This document shows positions 22,526 to 31,295 of a DNA stretch of 37,795 nt, in pieces. The notes below the pieces were generated by a model, which saw nothing but the letters and a program-made list of their open reading frames with translations, made no database searches and had not been told where the DNA came from. Numbering within the stretch: the stretch's first letter is position 1; each line of letters starts with the position of its first letter. A program made the translations under genes and the position numbers. The DNA comes from an uncultured Lachnospiraceae bacterium (GTDB lineage Bacteria; Bacillota; Clostridia; Lachnospirales; Lachnospiraceae), in contig CADABA010000002.1 of the NCBI GenBank assembly GCA_902785985.1, positions 1 through 37,795 on the forward strand, in the 5' to 3' direction.

Positions 22526-23466
22526 ATGAAAAATTCCGGAAATGGCTGGACGGCGATATCGATGTGATGGAGAACATCACGGAGACGGCCCTTGAGCATG
22601 ATGCTTCCCGGGAAGAACTCAAACAGCTGAGAAAACGGCTTCGTGAAAACATCTGGAACCTTCCGGGCACAGGCCGGATCATCGGTGCCGAGCGCAGGAC
22701 TGCACAGATCATATATCGGGTGATATCGGTCGTCAGCTGCATCCTGCTCATCGGAACGCTCCTCTATATTGTCGGTCATCTTCCTCTCTACGGTGTGGAG
22801 AATCCCCGCGCGACCGAGGTGACGAAGCGCTACATCGAGGACGGACTCAAAGAGACCGGTGCAGTCAACATTGTAGCCGGTATGATCCTCGACTACAGGG
22901 CGTTCGATACGCTGGGAGAATCGCACGTGCTCTTCACCGCTCTTGTCTGCGTCATGATCCTTCTGAGAAAAGACGGCAAGAACATGAAGTCGGCTTATGA
23001 GGATTACTTTACGGTAGCGCAGGATACCTATTTTATGACGAATAAGGATACGATCATCCAAAAAATCGGGTTTTTCCTTGTGCCCTGTATTTTTATTTAC
23101 GGGATCTATATTCTCCTGAACGGTCAGGTCTCGCCCGGAGGAGGCTTTTCCGGCGGCGCGATCCTGGGAGCCGGGATGATCATCTTCACGTCCGCATACG
23201 GTTTTGACAAGGTGGATAAATATTTTACGCTGAAGCTGTCCGGATATGTGACCTTTGCAGCGCTCTCTTTTTACAGCTTTGCGAAGGGCTACGTATTTTT
23301 CATGGGCGCGAACGGGCTTGAAAACCATATCCCCAAGGGGACTCCGGGGGCGATCCTGTCCGGCGGAATGATCCTGCCGCTCGATATTGCAGTCGGTCTG
23401 GTCGTCGCGTGTACGATGTACGGATTTTACTCGCTGTTCCGACGCGGCTCAATTGGCGGGAACTGA
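22522..23466 (+). CDS. mrpB: Fused MbhE-like / MrpB antiporter subunit
   Basis: A 314-residue protein joining two modules that are separate in Mbh operons. Residues 1-65 are a hydrophilic N-terminal region; 66-150 match the C-terminal end of MrpA/MbhE (LPLYGVENPRATEVTKRYIE, GAVNIVAGMILDYRAFDTLG). Residues 170-310 are the MnhB domain with NGQVSPGGGFSGGAILGAGM and GTPGAILSGGMILPLDIAVG. In Mrp complexes these parts line the path between the antiporter-like subunits and the small module. It is coupled by a four-base overlap to the DUF4040 gene. The fusion is known in some Clostridia to my recollection. Confidence 0.85.
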   Translation: MNEKFRKWLDGDIDVMENITETALEHDASREELKQLRKRLRENIWNLPGTGRIIGAERRTAQIIYRVISVVSCILLIGTLLYIVGHLPLYGVENPRATEVTKRYIEDGLKETGAVNIVAGMILDYRAFDTLGESHVLFTALVCVMILLRKDGKNMKSAYEDYFTVAQDTYFMTNKDTIIQKIGFFLVPCIFIYGIYILLNGQVSPGGGFSGGAILGAGMIIFTSAYGFDKVDKYFTLKLSGYVTFAALSFYSFAKGYVFFMGANGLENHIPKGTPGAILSGGMILPLDIAVGLVVACTMYGFYSLFRRGSIGGN

Positions 23467-23592
23467 GGCGGCAGGGAATGCGCTTTACGGCAGGCGCGCT
23501 GCGCCGGGACGCAGGGACGTTCCGGATCTGTGTGAGGGTTCGCTTTCACTGCACATGTGAGGGACTTTCGGTGAAAGTCCGGAGGGGAACTT
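23467..23592 (+). other. Spacer with hairpin before mrpC
   Basis: The spacer holds GGACTTTC/GAAAGTCC (23563-23581) directly upstream of the GGAGGGG ribosome box of mrpC. It also has a fragment resembling family A (TTCGCTTTCACTGCACATG). No gene is seen. Confidence 0.5.
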
Positions 23593-23979
23593 ATGATTAC
23601 GATAAAGACATTGCTTGTTAATTATGAGGAGGCGGCTGCGATCATCCTGTTCGGAATCGGTCTGACCATGCTCCTTTTTCACAGGAACCTGATCAAGAAG
23701 CTGATCGGGATGAATATCATGGACACCGGCGTATTCCTCTTTCTCGCGTCAATGGGATATATCGAGGGGCGCAGGGCACCGATCATTGTCGACGGCATAC
23801 AGAATGTGGAGGCCTATATCAATCCGGTACCTGCCGGTCTTGTGCTGACGGGGATCGTTGTCTCCGTCTCGGTCACAGCTGTGATGCTTTCCCTGGCGAT
23901 CCGGCTCTACAAGAGATACCATACGCTGGATCTGGACGACGTCTATATTCTGTCCAGACATCAGACCGAGGACCGCTGA
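23593..23979 (+). CDS. mrpC: Na+/H+ antiporter subunit C (MrpC/MnhC, NuoK-like)
   Basis: A 128-residue NuoK homologue with three membrane helices. Features are EEAAAIILFGIGLTMLLF near the start, LIKKLIGMNIMDTGVFLF, and the VLTGIVVSVSVTAVMLSLAI helix that carries the position normally linked to ion transfer. The family forms the proximal channel next to the antiporter-like subunits. GGAGGGG seven bases before ATG sets the start. A 145-base spacer rich in hairpins separates it from the next gene. Confidence 0.9.
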   Translation: MITIKTLLVNYEEAAAIILFGIGLTMLLFHRNLIKKLIGMNIMDTGVFLFLASMGYIEGRRAPIIVDGIQNVEAYINPVPAGLVLTGIVVSVSVTAVMLSLAIRLYKRYHTLDLDDVYILSRHQTEDR

Positions 23980-24124
23980 AGCGCCGCAGAATTTTACAGC
24001 TCTGCTTTCGCAGCTTGCCGGGTGTCTGCGAGACCCGGCTTGGGGGCAACCGGGGAGCCGGCTCCTTGAAGGAGCACAGTTTCGCAGTTGCCTTTCACAG
24101 TTTGCAGCTCAAAGGAGTTCTTTC
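23980..24124 (+). other. Hairpin-rich spacer between mrpC and the first antiporter-like gene
   Basis: GCCGGGT/ACCCGGC (24017-24039) and GCTCC/GGAGC (24061-24075) form stems, followed by an AAAGGAG ribosome site. The spacer is long for a tightly packed operon and may tune expression of the downstream genes. Confidence 0.5.
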
Positions 24125-25705
24125 ATGGATATTATCCGGAATTTTCCTCTTTTCACCATCGTGCTCAGCCTCTTTTCCGGTGTGCTCTGTACGATGCTTA
24201 AGGGGAAAACAGCAAAAATCTATACATTGGTCTATGAGGGCATACTGGTCGTCCTGACAGCCTGTGTGCTTTTCTACACGATGAAGAACGGATCATCCTT
24301 CACGTACACGATGGGCGAGTTCCCGGCACCCTGGGGAAATGAGATCCGTGCCGGCGTTCTCGAAGCCCTGACGGCTCTCTTCTTCCTCGTCATTCTCTTC
24401 TGCTCTGTCATGGCCGGCTGGAAATTCCTGGTCATCGACATCGACGTGAGCAAGATCAATCTGTACTTTACACTGATCAATCTGATGACGGCTGCTCTGA
24501 TGGCCCTTGTATGGACCAATGATATTTTTACAGGCTATGTTTTCGTCGAAATCATGACGCTGACATCCTGCGGCATCATGATCGTGCGGGAAATCGGCCG
24601 TACGACACTGGCGGCCGTCCGATATATGATCCTGAACCTGCTGGGATCCGGTCTGTTCCTTCTCGGAATCGTACTTCTCTATGATATCACCGGACATCTG
24701 CTTATGATCCCGATGCAGAAGACGATCGCCGGATTTGCGGCAGGCGGGGCGGAAATGACGTCGGTCATGCTCTCGCTCGGGATCCTGACGATCGGGCTTT
24801 CCATCAAGAGCGGGCTCTTTCCGTTCCATTTCTGGATGCCGGATACCTACGGATGGTCGACCCCGACATCGGGTTCGATCCTCTCATCCCTCGTATCCAA
24901 AGCGTATATTTTTCTTTTATTTAAAATTTATTACCGGGTCATCGGACCTTCGGTCTTTGAAGCGCTGCCCATCCGCAAGATCATTTTTGTGCTGGGAATC
25001 CTCGGGATGATATTCGGATCCGTCTCCGCTATAAGACAGAAGAATATTAACCGAATGGTCGCATTTTCCTCAGCGGCTCAGATCGGCTATATCTATCTGG
25101 GGCTTGGGATCGGAGGTGTCGACGGCTATGCGGCTGCCATGTTCCAGATCTTCGCCCATTCCGTCACGAAATCCCTGCTCTTTTTGACGACGCCCCGTCT
25201 GTCAGAGGTATCGGGACACAGCCTTCTTTTCCGAAATCTGCAGGGTTCCGCGCACCGGGCGAAAGATGCGGGCTTATTTTTCCTGCTGTGCTCCCTGTCC
25301 ATGGTCGGCATTCCGATTTTTGCGGGTTTCTCCGCAAAGCTGAATTTTGCGACCGCGGCAGCCGAATCGGGGAACTACAGGATCCTCTTTTACACGATGA
25401 TCGCGCTGGCGGTAAGCTCTGTTCTCAATGCGCTGTATTTCATACGGACCTGTATCCGTATTTATACGAGCGGCCGGGGAGGAGCGGATATCTATGCGCC
25501 GGGACTCTATGAGAAGGCCAATGCCCGGGCCGGATCGGATCGTCCGTTCGGGGAGATGACGGTATCCGGAGCGGACGAGCCGGTCATGAGCCGTCTCGGC
25601 TACTGGATCCCCGCGGTGATCCTCACCGGGCTGAACCTTTATCTGGGGCTTTTCTCCTGGCAGATCGTCGGATTGCTGGAGAAAGGACTGGCCATGTTCT
25701 CGTGA
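24125..25705 (+). CDS. mrpD: Antiporter-like subunit 1 (MrpD/NuoN-like)
   Basis: A 526-residue polytopic protein of the proton-conducting NuoL/M/N superfamily. Glu142 in GYVFVEIMTLTSCGI is the TM5 glutamate, and Lys228 in LSIKSGLFPFHFWMPDTYGW is the TM7 lysine of the half-channel. A broken-helix region with SKAYIFLLFKIYY follows. It occupies the MrpD/MbhH place in the order E-F-G-D'-E'B-C-D. The C-terminal loop (about 440-495) is hydrophilic. An inverted repeat and a sigma-54 promoter lie within 75 bases after its stop, suggesting the primary operon may end here. Confidence 0.88.
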   Translation: MDIIRNFPLFTIVLSLFSGVLCTMLKGKTAKIYTLVYEGILVVLTACVLFYTMKNGSSFTYTMGEFPAPWGNEIRAGVLEALTALFFLVILFCSVMAGWKFLVIDIDVSKINLYFTLINLMTAALMALVWTNDIFTGYVFVEIMTLTSCGIMIVREIGRTTLAAVRYMILNLLGSGLFLLGIVLLYDITGHLLMIPMQKTIAGFAAGGAEMTSVMLSLGILTIGLSIKSGLFPFHFWMPDTYGWSTPTSGSILSSLVSKAYIFLLFKIYYRVIGPSVFEALPIRKIIFVLGILGMIFGSVSAIRQKNINRMVAFSSAAQIGYIYLGLGIGGVDGYAAAMFQIFAHSVTKSLLFLTTPRLSEVSGHSLLFRNLQGSAHRAKDAGLFFLLCSLSMVGIPIFAGFSAKLNFATAAAESGNYRILFYTMIALAVSSVLNALYFIRTCIRIYTSGRGGADIYAPGLYEKANARAGSDRPFGEMTVSGADEPVMSRLGYWIPAVILTGLNLYLGLFSWQIVGLLEKGLAMFS

Positions 25706-25721
25706 GTTTGGCAGCGGGTCT

Positions 25722-25735
25722 GTCCCGATCGGGAC
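25722..25735 (+). promoter_or_regulatory. Palindrome upstream of the sigma-54 promoter (possible activator site or terminator stem)
   Basis: GTCCCGATCGGGAC is a perfect palindrome centred about 60 bases before the expected start of the sigma-54 transcript. It could bind a dimeric enhancer-binding protein. It might also form a five-base stem followed after a short gap by TTTTTT (25743-25748), so a weak terminator is the alternative. Confidence 0.45.
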
Positions 25736-25761
25736 TGTCTCGTTTTTTGGAAAAACAGCTT

Positions 25762-25778
25762 TTGGCACGATACTTGCA
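25762..25778 (+). promoter_or_regulatory. Sigma-54 (RpoN) promoter upstream of the second half of the antiporter cluster
   Basis: TTGGCACGATACTTGCA matches every fixed position of the sigma-54 consensus TTGGCACG-N4-TTGCW, with the obligatory GG and GC exactly ten bases apart. The start should be near 25789, giving a leader of about 240 bases that contains family B copy 3, then the gene at 26029. Confidence 0.75.
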
Positions 25779-25892
25779 CAGGGATCACAGTTCTTCATGC
25801 GGAAGTGATCTGTATTTCGCACAGTACGGCGGGAAAGCCGGGGCGTTCCCTGTGCCGAAGGCTTCAGAAGAAAGTTTAGATGAGATAACGGA

Positions 25893-25979
25893 TACTTTCC
25901 ACATGCATCAGCGTGGTGGCGATCGGAAATAAATAATTTCCAGACCGGGAGCCTTAAAGTAAAGGACGTGGGAAGTTTT
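25893..25979 (+). repeat. Family B structured element, copy 3 (complete)
   Basis: Arms ACTTTCCAC and GTGGGAAGTT enclose CATCAGCGTGGTGGCGATCG, a GGAAAT/ATTTCC hairpin, and CCGGGAGCCTTAAAGTAAAG. It lies 50 bases upstream of the next gene, inside the predicted leader of the sigma-54 transcript. Confidence 0.75.
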
Positions 25980-26028
25980 CGTAAGATAATCGATGGCCCG
26001 TATACTGCGGGCCGTTAAGGAGGTCACT

Positions 26029-27507
26029 ATGCTGCCTTTAGGCACGATCCTGTTTCCGATGATCGCGGGCGTCGCAGTCTCCGCGATTTCCATGGAGACC
26101 AGAACCAGACGTTCTTTATATGCTGCGGTCATGCTTGTCACCGATCTGCTGGGATTGCTCACAGTTTTTTTCGGGAGAACTGTGACGCTTTTTGCGTTCA
26201 CGAACAGCATTCATATGAAATTCTCCGTGGATCCCATCGGCCGCTACTACATGATCGTGGTCATGCTTCTCTATACCTGCGTGCTTTTTTATTCCTTTGA
26301 GTACATGAATATCGAGGAGCGGGAGCATATCTTTTTCGCATTTTATTTTGCATGTTTCGGTGCGCTGCTCTCGGTCGCCCTTGCAGGCAATCTGGTCACG
26401 CTGTATCTGTGCTTTGAGATGGCAACTCTGACTTCCATGCCGCTGGTCCTCCACGAGATGAGCCGGGACGCGGTATCGGCAGCCCTCAAATATCTCTTTT
26501 ATTCGGTAGCGGGGGCCCTGATGGGCCTGTTCGCGGTCTTCGTCGCCTGTTACTATGCGTCGGATGCGGACAGCTTTGTGCAGGGCGGTTTTCTGGATCT
26601 GGCGCGGACAGCGGGAAATGAAAAGATCATTCTGGTCATTGTGTTTGCCGGCATCCTCGGATTCGGAACGAAAGCCGGTATGTATCCCATGCACGGATGG
26701 CTTCCCACCGCCCATCCCATCGCGCCTGCTCCGGCGTCGGCGCTTCTGTCCGGCATTATTGCCAAGGCAGGTATCATCGCGATCATCCGCCTTGTGTTCT
26801 TCTCGGTCGGGCCGGATTTTATCCGCGGGACATGGGTCCAGTATGCGTGGATGAGCATCGCCATGCTGACCATTTTCATGGGCTCCATGATGGCGTTTAA
26901 AGAGAAAGTGACAAAGAAGCGTCTGGCCTACTCCACAGTGAGCCAGATCTCATACATTTCGCTGGGCCTGTCCATTCTCTCCATGGAGGGACTTGCGGGA
27001 GGACTGCTCCATCTGGGAGCACATGCCGTCTCCAAGGGATGCCTCTTCCTGTGCGCAGGTGTGTTCATTTACAAGCTGGGAAGTCACAGGGTGAGCGAGC
27101 TCCGGGGAATCGGGAAGCAGATGCCGATCGTTATGTGGTGCTTCACGCTCGCCTCTCTGTCGCTTGTCGGAATTCCGCCTCTCGGCGGATTCATCAGCAA
27201 ATGGTATATAGCGCTCGCAGCTGTCGGAGACGGCATGGGAGTATTCTCGATCCTCCCGCCGGCTGTTCTTCTCATCTCAGCCCTGCTGACAGCCGGGTAT
27301 CTGCTTCCGGTGACGGTCGACGCATTCTTCCCGGGAAAAGAAGAGGGAAAAGCAGTGAAGGAAAGCCGGGAAAAAGAGGAGAGCAGAGAACCGTCGGTGC
27401 TCATGACGGTCCCGCTCATTGTGCTCGTCTGTGCAGCCCTGGCCGTCGGTGTATTCGGATCACGGATCGCAGGTATTCTGGAAGCTTCTCTTGCCGGGAT
27501 ATTCTGA
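26029..27507 (+). CDS. Antiporter-like subunit 2 (HycC/HyfB-like)
   Basis: A 492-residue member of the NuoL/M/N superfamily. Glu130 in YLCFEMATLTSMPLVLH and Lys215 in FGTKAGMYPMHGWLPTAHP are the key half-channel residues. The AHPxAPAPASALLSGIIAK motif is closer to hydrogenase-3/4 subunits HycC/HyfB than to MrpA or MrpD. ATG 26029 has AAGGAGG at 26017-26023; the frame extends 12 codons further but without a ribosome site. It begins the part of the cluster that follows the sigma-54 promoter and is followed by the next subunit after 30 bases. Confidence 0.88.
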   Translation: MLPLGTILFPMIAGVAVSAISMETRTRRSLYAAVMLVTDLLGLLTVFFGRTVTLFAFTNSIHMKFSVDPIGRYYMIVVMLLYTCVLFYSFEYMNIEEREHIFFAFYFACFGALLSVALAGNLVTLYLCFEMATLTSMPLVLHEMSRDAVSAALKYLFYSVAGALMGLFAVFVACYYASDADSFVQGGFLDLARTAGNEKIILVIVFAGILGFGTKAGMYPMHGWLPTAHPIAPAPASALLSGIIAKAGIIAIIRLVFFSVGPDFIRGTWVQYAWMSIAMLTIFMGSMMAFKEKVTKKRLAYSTVSQISYISLGLSILSMEGLAGGLLHLGAHAVSKGCLFLCAGVFIYKLGSHRVSELRGIGKQMPIVMWCFTLASLSLVGIPPLGGFISKWYIALAAVGDGMGVFSILPPAVLLISALLTAGYLLPVTVDAFFPGKEEGKAVKESREKEESREPSVLMTVPLIVLVCAALAVGVFGSRIAGILEASLAGIF

Positions 27508-27537
27508 TACAGGAAAACAGGATAAGGAATAGGATAA

Positions 27538-29001
27538 ATGGATTCACTGTTCATACTGGCACCGATCCTGGTGCCCTTTATCGGAGGTGTGTCGCTCCTC
27601 CTTCTGAAGTTCAGGGAAGACCGGACCCGTGAAATATACTCGGAAATCATCGTCATACTGACATCTGTCTGTGTATGGCTCGCGCTGGCGTACGGATCCC
27701 GGGACCCGGTGCATGTATACAGCTTTACAGACGGGTTTTCAATCAACTTCAGAGTGGACGGACCAGCGATGCTTTTTGCAGGGATGATCTCCATTCTCTG
27801 GCCTTTTGCCATGCTCTATGCCTTCGAATACATGAAGGATGCAGAACACAAGCGCAGCTTTTTCGGCTTCTATGTGATGACCTACAGTGTGACGATCGGT
27901 GTTGCCCTTGCCGCAGATCTTGTCACAATGTACGTCTTCTTTGAGATGCTGACACTTGTTACCCTGCCGCTGGTCAGCCACTACCAGAATCATGAGAGCG
28001 CGTTTGCAGGCCGTATGTATGTAGCCTACTGTATCGGCGGCGCATCGCTCGGCTTTGTCGCGGTCGTCATGGGAACGCTGAACGGAGGAGGCGTGTTCGA
28101 GTACGGGGGAAGTCTCGGAAATGTTTTTGCTCCGTCGCTCATGCGCATTATGTTTCTCTTCGGCTTTTTCGGGTTCGGGACAAAAGCTGCGGTCTTTCCG
28201 CTGTTTCACTGGCTTCCGCAGGCTTCGGTCGCGCCGACCCCGGTCACGGCCCTTCTGCATGCGGTCGCAGTCGTCAATTCCGGTGTCTATGCGGTCATCC
28301 GCCTTGCCTGGTATGCATACGGCCCGGATCTTATGCGGGGAAGCACCGAGCAGGTCATCTGCACTTACGCGGCGGTCTTCACGCTGGTCTTCGGGGCGGT
28401 CATGGCCCTTCGAGAGAGACACTTCAAGAGGAGACTTGCTTACTCGACGGTCAGCAACCTGTCCTACATGCTCTTTGGCATCCTGCTCATGACTCCGGAG
28501 GGGCTTCTCGGAGGTCTGACGCATATGCTGTTCCACAGCATTATCAAGATGGTCCTCTTTCTGTGTGCCGGTGCGTTCATGCATGTGACGGGCAGGGCGT
28601 ATATATATGAAATCAACGGGATCGGACGGAAAATGCCGGTCACGTTCACTCTTTATACATTGTCGGCCCTGTCCCTGACCGGAATACCGCTTTTCTGCGG
28701 ATTTATCTCAAAATGGAAGCTTCTGACAGCCGGCATTTCGAGCGGACAGACTGTGGGGATCGTCGGTATGGCCGGGCTCATTGTCTCTGCTTTTCTGTGC
28801 GCGATGTACACTCTGAATGTCAGTATCCGCGCGTTCTTCCCGATGCGGGGGTCGGACCGGAGCGGCAGCGGGGGAATGAAGGAGGCCGGCGTTCTCATGC
28901 TGATCCCGATCTGTGTCTTTTCAGTCGTCAACATTCTGTTTGGAGTATACTCTGCCCCGGTCATCTCGTTTCTGGAGAGGATCGCGCAGGGCGTCATCTG
29001 A
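27538..29001 (+). CDS. Antiporter-like subunit 3 (MrpA-N/NuoM-like)
   Basis: A 487-residue polytopic protein. Glu136 in VFFEMLTLVTLPLVSHY and Lys216 in FGTKAAVFPLFHWLPQASVA mark the half-channel; APTPVTALLHAVAVVNSG is the pattern of MrpA and NuoM rather than HyfB. It lacks the C-terminal extensions of full MrpA (those parts are encoded by the DUF4040 and fused MbhE-MrpB genes upstream). The ribosome site is a modest AGGATAA-type box. It lies 30 bases after subunit 2. Confidence 0.87.
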   Translation: MDSLFILAPILVPFIGGVSLLLLKFREDRTREIYSEIIVILTSVCVWLALAYGSRDPVHVYSFTDGFSINFRVDGPAMLFAGMISILWPFAMLYAFEYMKDAEHKRSFFGFYVMTYSVTIGVALAADLVTMYVFFEMLTLVTLPLVSHYQNHESAFAGRMYVAYCIGGASLGFVAVVMGTLNGGGVFEYGGSLGNVFAPSLMRIMFLFGFFGFGTKAAVFPLFHWLPQASVAPTPVTALLHAVAVVNSGVYAVIRLAWYAYGPDLMRGSTEQVICTYAAVFTLVFGAVMALRERHFKRRLAYSTVSNLSYMLFGILLMTPEGLLGGLTHMLFHSIIKMVLFLCAGAFMHVTGRAYIYEINGIGRKMPVTFTLYTLSALSLTGIPLFCGFISKWKLLTAGISSGQTVGIVGMAGLIVSAFLCAMYTLNVSIRAFFPMRGSDRSGSGGMKEAGVLMLIPICVFSVVNILFGVYSAPVISFLERIAQGVI

Positions 29002-29189
29002 CCGCGGATGCGGGATCCGTCTTCTGTGCGGTCTGTGGACCTGCGGAAAAGATTCGGGAACGCCTTGTGTTCCTGCCGCTGCGTGAGCTGTGCGCCGGTG
29101 CCTTTACGCTGTGCACGCAGCGCGATCCGCCGGACTTTATGTTCGTCAGTCATCTGTAAGGACTGTTCTGTTTTCCTGGAGGAGAAGGT
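29002..29189 (+). other. Spacer between antiporter-like subunits 3 and 4
   Basis: This 188-base gap is unusual inside an operon. It contains a GGAACGC/TGTTCC hairpin near 29050-29070 of the recurrent CAGGAACG type. Short frames across it have no ribosome sites, so no gene is called. Confidence 0.45.
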
Positions 29190-31250
29190 ATGTTCATAGG
29201 TTATCTGGTTTTTGCACCGATTCTCATAGCGCCGGTCCTGTACCGGATCGGGCGGAAAAATGAGGAGGCAAGAGACCGTCTGGCCATCCTGTTCGCTTTC
29301 GTGGAGCTGGCAGTCTCTCTGTCGCTTCTCACCATGCAGGGAGCGAAGCTCACGATCCCGTATATTCTGGCCTATGGCCTTACTTTTGAGGCGGATGGCT
29401 TCCGGACTGCTTACAGTATCGTCACGTCGATCATGTGGGCCGGAACATCTCTGTTCGCAAGGGAATATTTCAGACATGAGCGCGAAGGACTGTCAAGGTA
29501 CTGGATGTTTATTATGCTGACCCTCGGAGCGACGCAGGGAGTTATGCTCTCGGCGGATTTCATGACGACCTTCGTCTTTTTTGAGATTCTCTCTCTGACA
29601 TCTTTTACATGGGTCATTCACGAGGAGACACGGGAGGCGATCCGCGCGGCCTACACATATCTCTTTATCGCCGTGATCGGAGGCCTGGTCCTCTTCATGG
29701 GACTGCTCCTTCTCAGGGACACCTGCGGGACGCTTGCTTTCCGGGAAATCTTCGAGGCTGCAGAGAAAGCCCGGGCGGAAAATACCTCCGCCGGATCAGA
29801 AATCCTTGCCGCCGGAATCTGCATTTTGTTCGGGTTTGGGGCAAAAGCGGGTATGTTCCCTGTCCACGTATGGCTTCCGAAAGCCCATCCGGTCGCGCCG
29901 TCGCCGGCATCGGCTCTTCTGTCCGGTATTCTGACGAAGGTCGGTATTTTCGGAATTCTGATGACCGCGGTCAAGGTCCTTTTTGAGAGCCGGACGTTCG
30001 GAACGGTCGTTTTTGTCCTCGGACTCATCACAATGTTCCTCGGAGCGCTTCTTGCCCTTTTTTCCGTCAATCTGAAGAGGACGCTGGCATGCTCGTCCAT
30101 GTCTCAGATCGGGTTCATCCTGGTCGGGATCGGCAGCGCGGTCTTTATCAATGCAGCCGGAGGGGAGGAGGCCGGAGAAGGTCTTGCGCTGGCCATGTCG
30201 GGGACCGTGCTCCATATGGTGAATCACTCCCTCCTCAAGCTTGTACTCTTTATGGCTGCCGGCGTCGTCGTCATGAATCTGCACACACTGACACTCGACG
30301 ATATAAGGGGCTGGGGAAGGAACAAGACTGCCCTTAAGATCGCTTTCGCGCTGGGCGGTCTCGGGATATCCGGAATTCCGCTCCTCAACGGGTATATTTC
30401 GAAGACCATGCTGCACGAAGGCATTGTGGAGGCAATTCTCTGTGCGCGGGAGTTCATGCCGGGAGAGCAGGGGATGATCGCATTTCTCCGGATCGCGGAG
30501 TGGATCTTCCTCATTTCCGGCGGGTTCACGTTCGCCTATATGCTGAAGCTTTTCATCTGCATTTTCATAGAGCGCAACAGAGATGATAAACGCCAGGAGG
30601 CCTACGAAAAAGAAAGCACCTGCATGGACATATGGTCAACTGCGGCGGTCTGCGGATCATCCGTTTTCATGGTCCTCCTCGGGCAGCCGGCTGTCATGAA
30701 AAAACTCGCGTTTTTTATGACCGGAAGAGAAGAGATCATGGAATTCCATGCCTTTACCCTCACGAATCTTAAGGGGGGCCTTATTTCGCTGGCAATCGGC
30801 GGTGCGGTATACCTTCTGATCGTGCGGAAGGTGCTCCTGCGCGATGGCTCATATGTAAACCTGTGGCCGGAGAAGCTTGATCTGGAAGACCTTCTGTACC
30901 GGCCGCTCCTCACATCCTGGCTTCCCGGAATTTTCGGGGCGATCGCAGGAGTCTTCGGCGAGAACCTGATCCTTCGGCCGGTCTGCAGAGGAGTTCTCTA
31001 TGCCGCGACGGTCTTCGGGCGGGCGCTCAGCACGAGCATGGATGCGCTGATCGTTCTTCTGAGAAAGACGGTCGTGCGGGAGACGAAGGTGCGGACGCTG
31101 CAAAGTGAGGAGAGAAGGAGCCGCGCGGCGGCGTTCCGGGATCAGACCGAAGCGGCCCTGAATCCGATCATCTCGGGTTTCTCTTTTGCGCTCGTCATGA
31201 CATGTATAGGAATCCTGCTGATCCTGGGTGTCCTGATCCTCTATATCTGA
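29190..31250 (+). CDS. Antiporter-like subunit 4 (HyfB/NuoL-like, extended C-terminus)
   Basis: A 686-residue protein, the largest of the four. Glu132 in TFVFFEILSLTSFTWVIH and Lys219 in GFGAKAGMFPVHVWLPKA are present, and PVAPSPASALLSGILTKVG again points to the HycC/HyfB branch. After the core (about 1-500) comes an extension of some 170 residues with two further helices and a long charged segment (about 620-660) before a last helix (GFSFALVMTCIGILLILGVL). This resembles the layout of NuoL-type terminal subunits with a lateral helix, though that is inference. GGAGGAGAAGG precedes ATG. No hydrogenase or quinone-module gene follows. Confidence 0.87.
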   Translation: MFIGYLVFAPILIAPVLYRIGRKNEEARDRLAILFAFVELAVSLSLLTMQGAKLTIPYILAYGLTFEADGFRTAYSIVTSIMWAGTSLFAREYFRHEREGLSRYWMFIMLTLGATQGVMLSADFMTTFVFFEILSLTSFTWVIHEETREAIRAAYTYLFIAVIGGLVLFMGLLLLRDTCGTLAFREIFEAAEKARAENTSAGSEILAAGICILFGFGAKAGMFPVHVWLPKAHPVAPSPASALLSGILTKVGIFGILMTAVKVLFESRTFGTVVFVLGLITMFLGALLALFSVNLKRTLACSSMSQIGFILVGIGSAVFINAAGGEEAGEGLALAMSGTVLHMVNHSLLKLVLFMAAGVVVMNLHTLTLDDIRGWGRNKTALKIAFALGGLGISGIPLLNGYISKTMLHEGIVEAILCAREFMPGEQGMIAFLRIAEWIFLISGGFTFAYMLKLFICIFIERNRDDKRQEAYEKESTCMDIWSTAAVCGSSVFMVLLGQPAVMKKLAFFMTGREEIMEFHAFTLTNLKGGLISLAIGGAVYLLIVRKVLLRDGSYVNLWPEKLDLEDLLYRPLLTSWLPGIFGAIAGVFGENLILRPVCRGVLYAATVFGRALSTSMDALIVLLRKTVVRETKVRTLQSEERRSRAAAFRDQTEAALNPIISGFSFALVMTCIGILLILGVLILYI

Positions 31251-31295
31251 GTGTGAGACGATCCCGCCCCATAAGGATGTGCGCAGCAGATCAGT

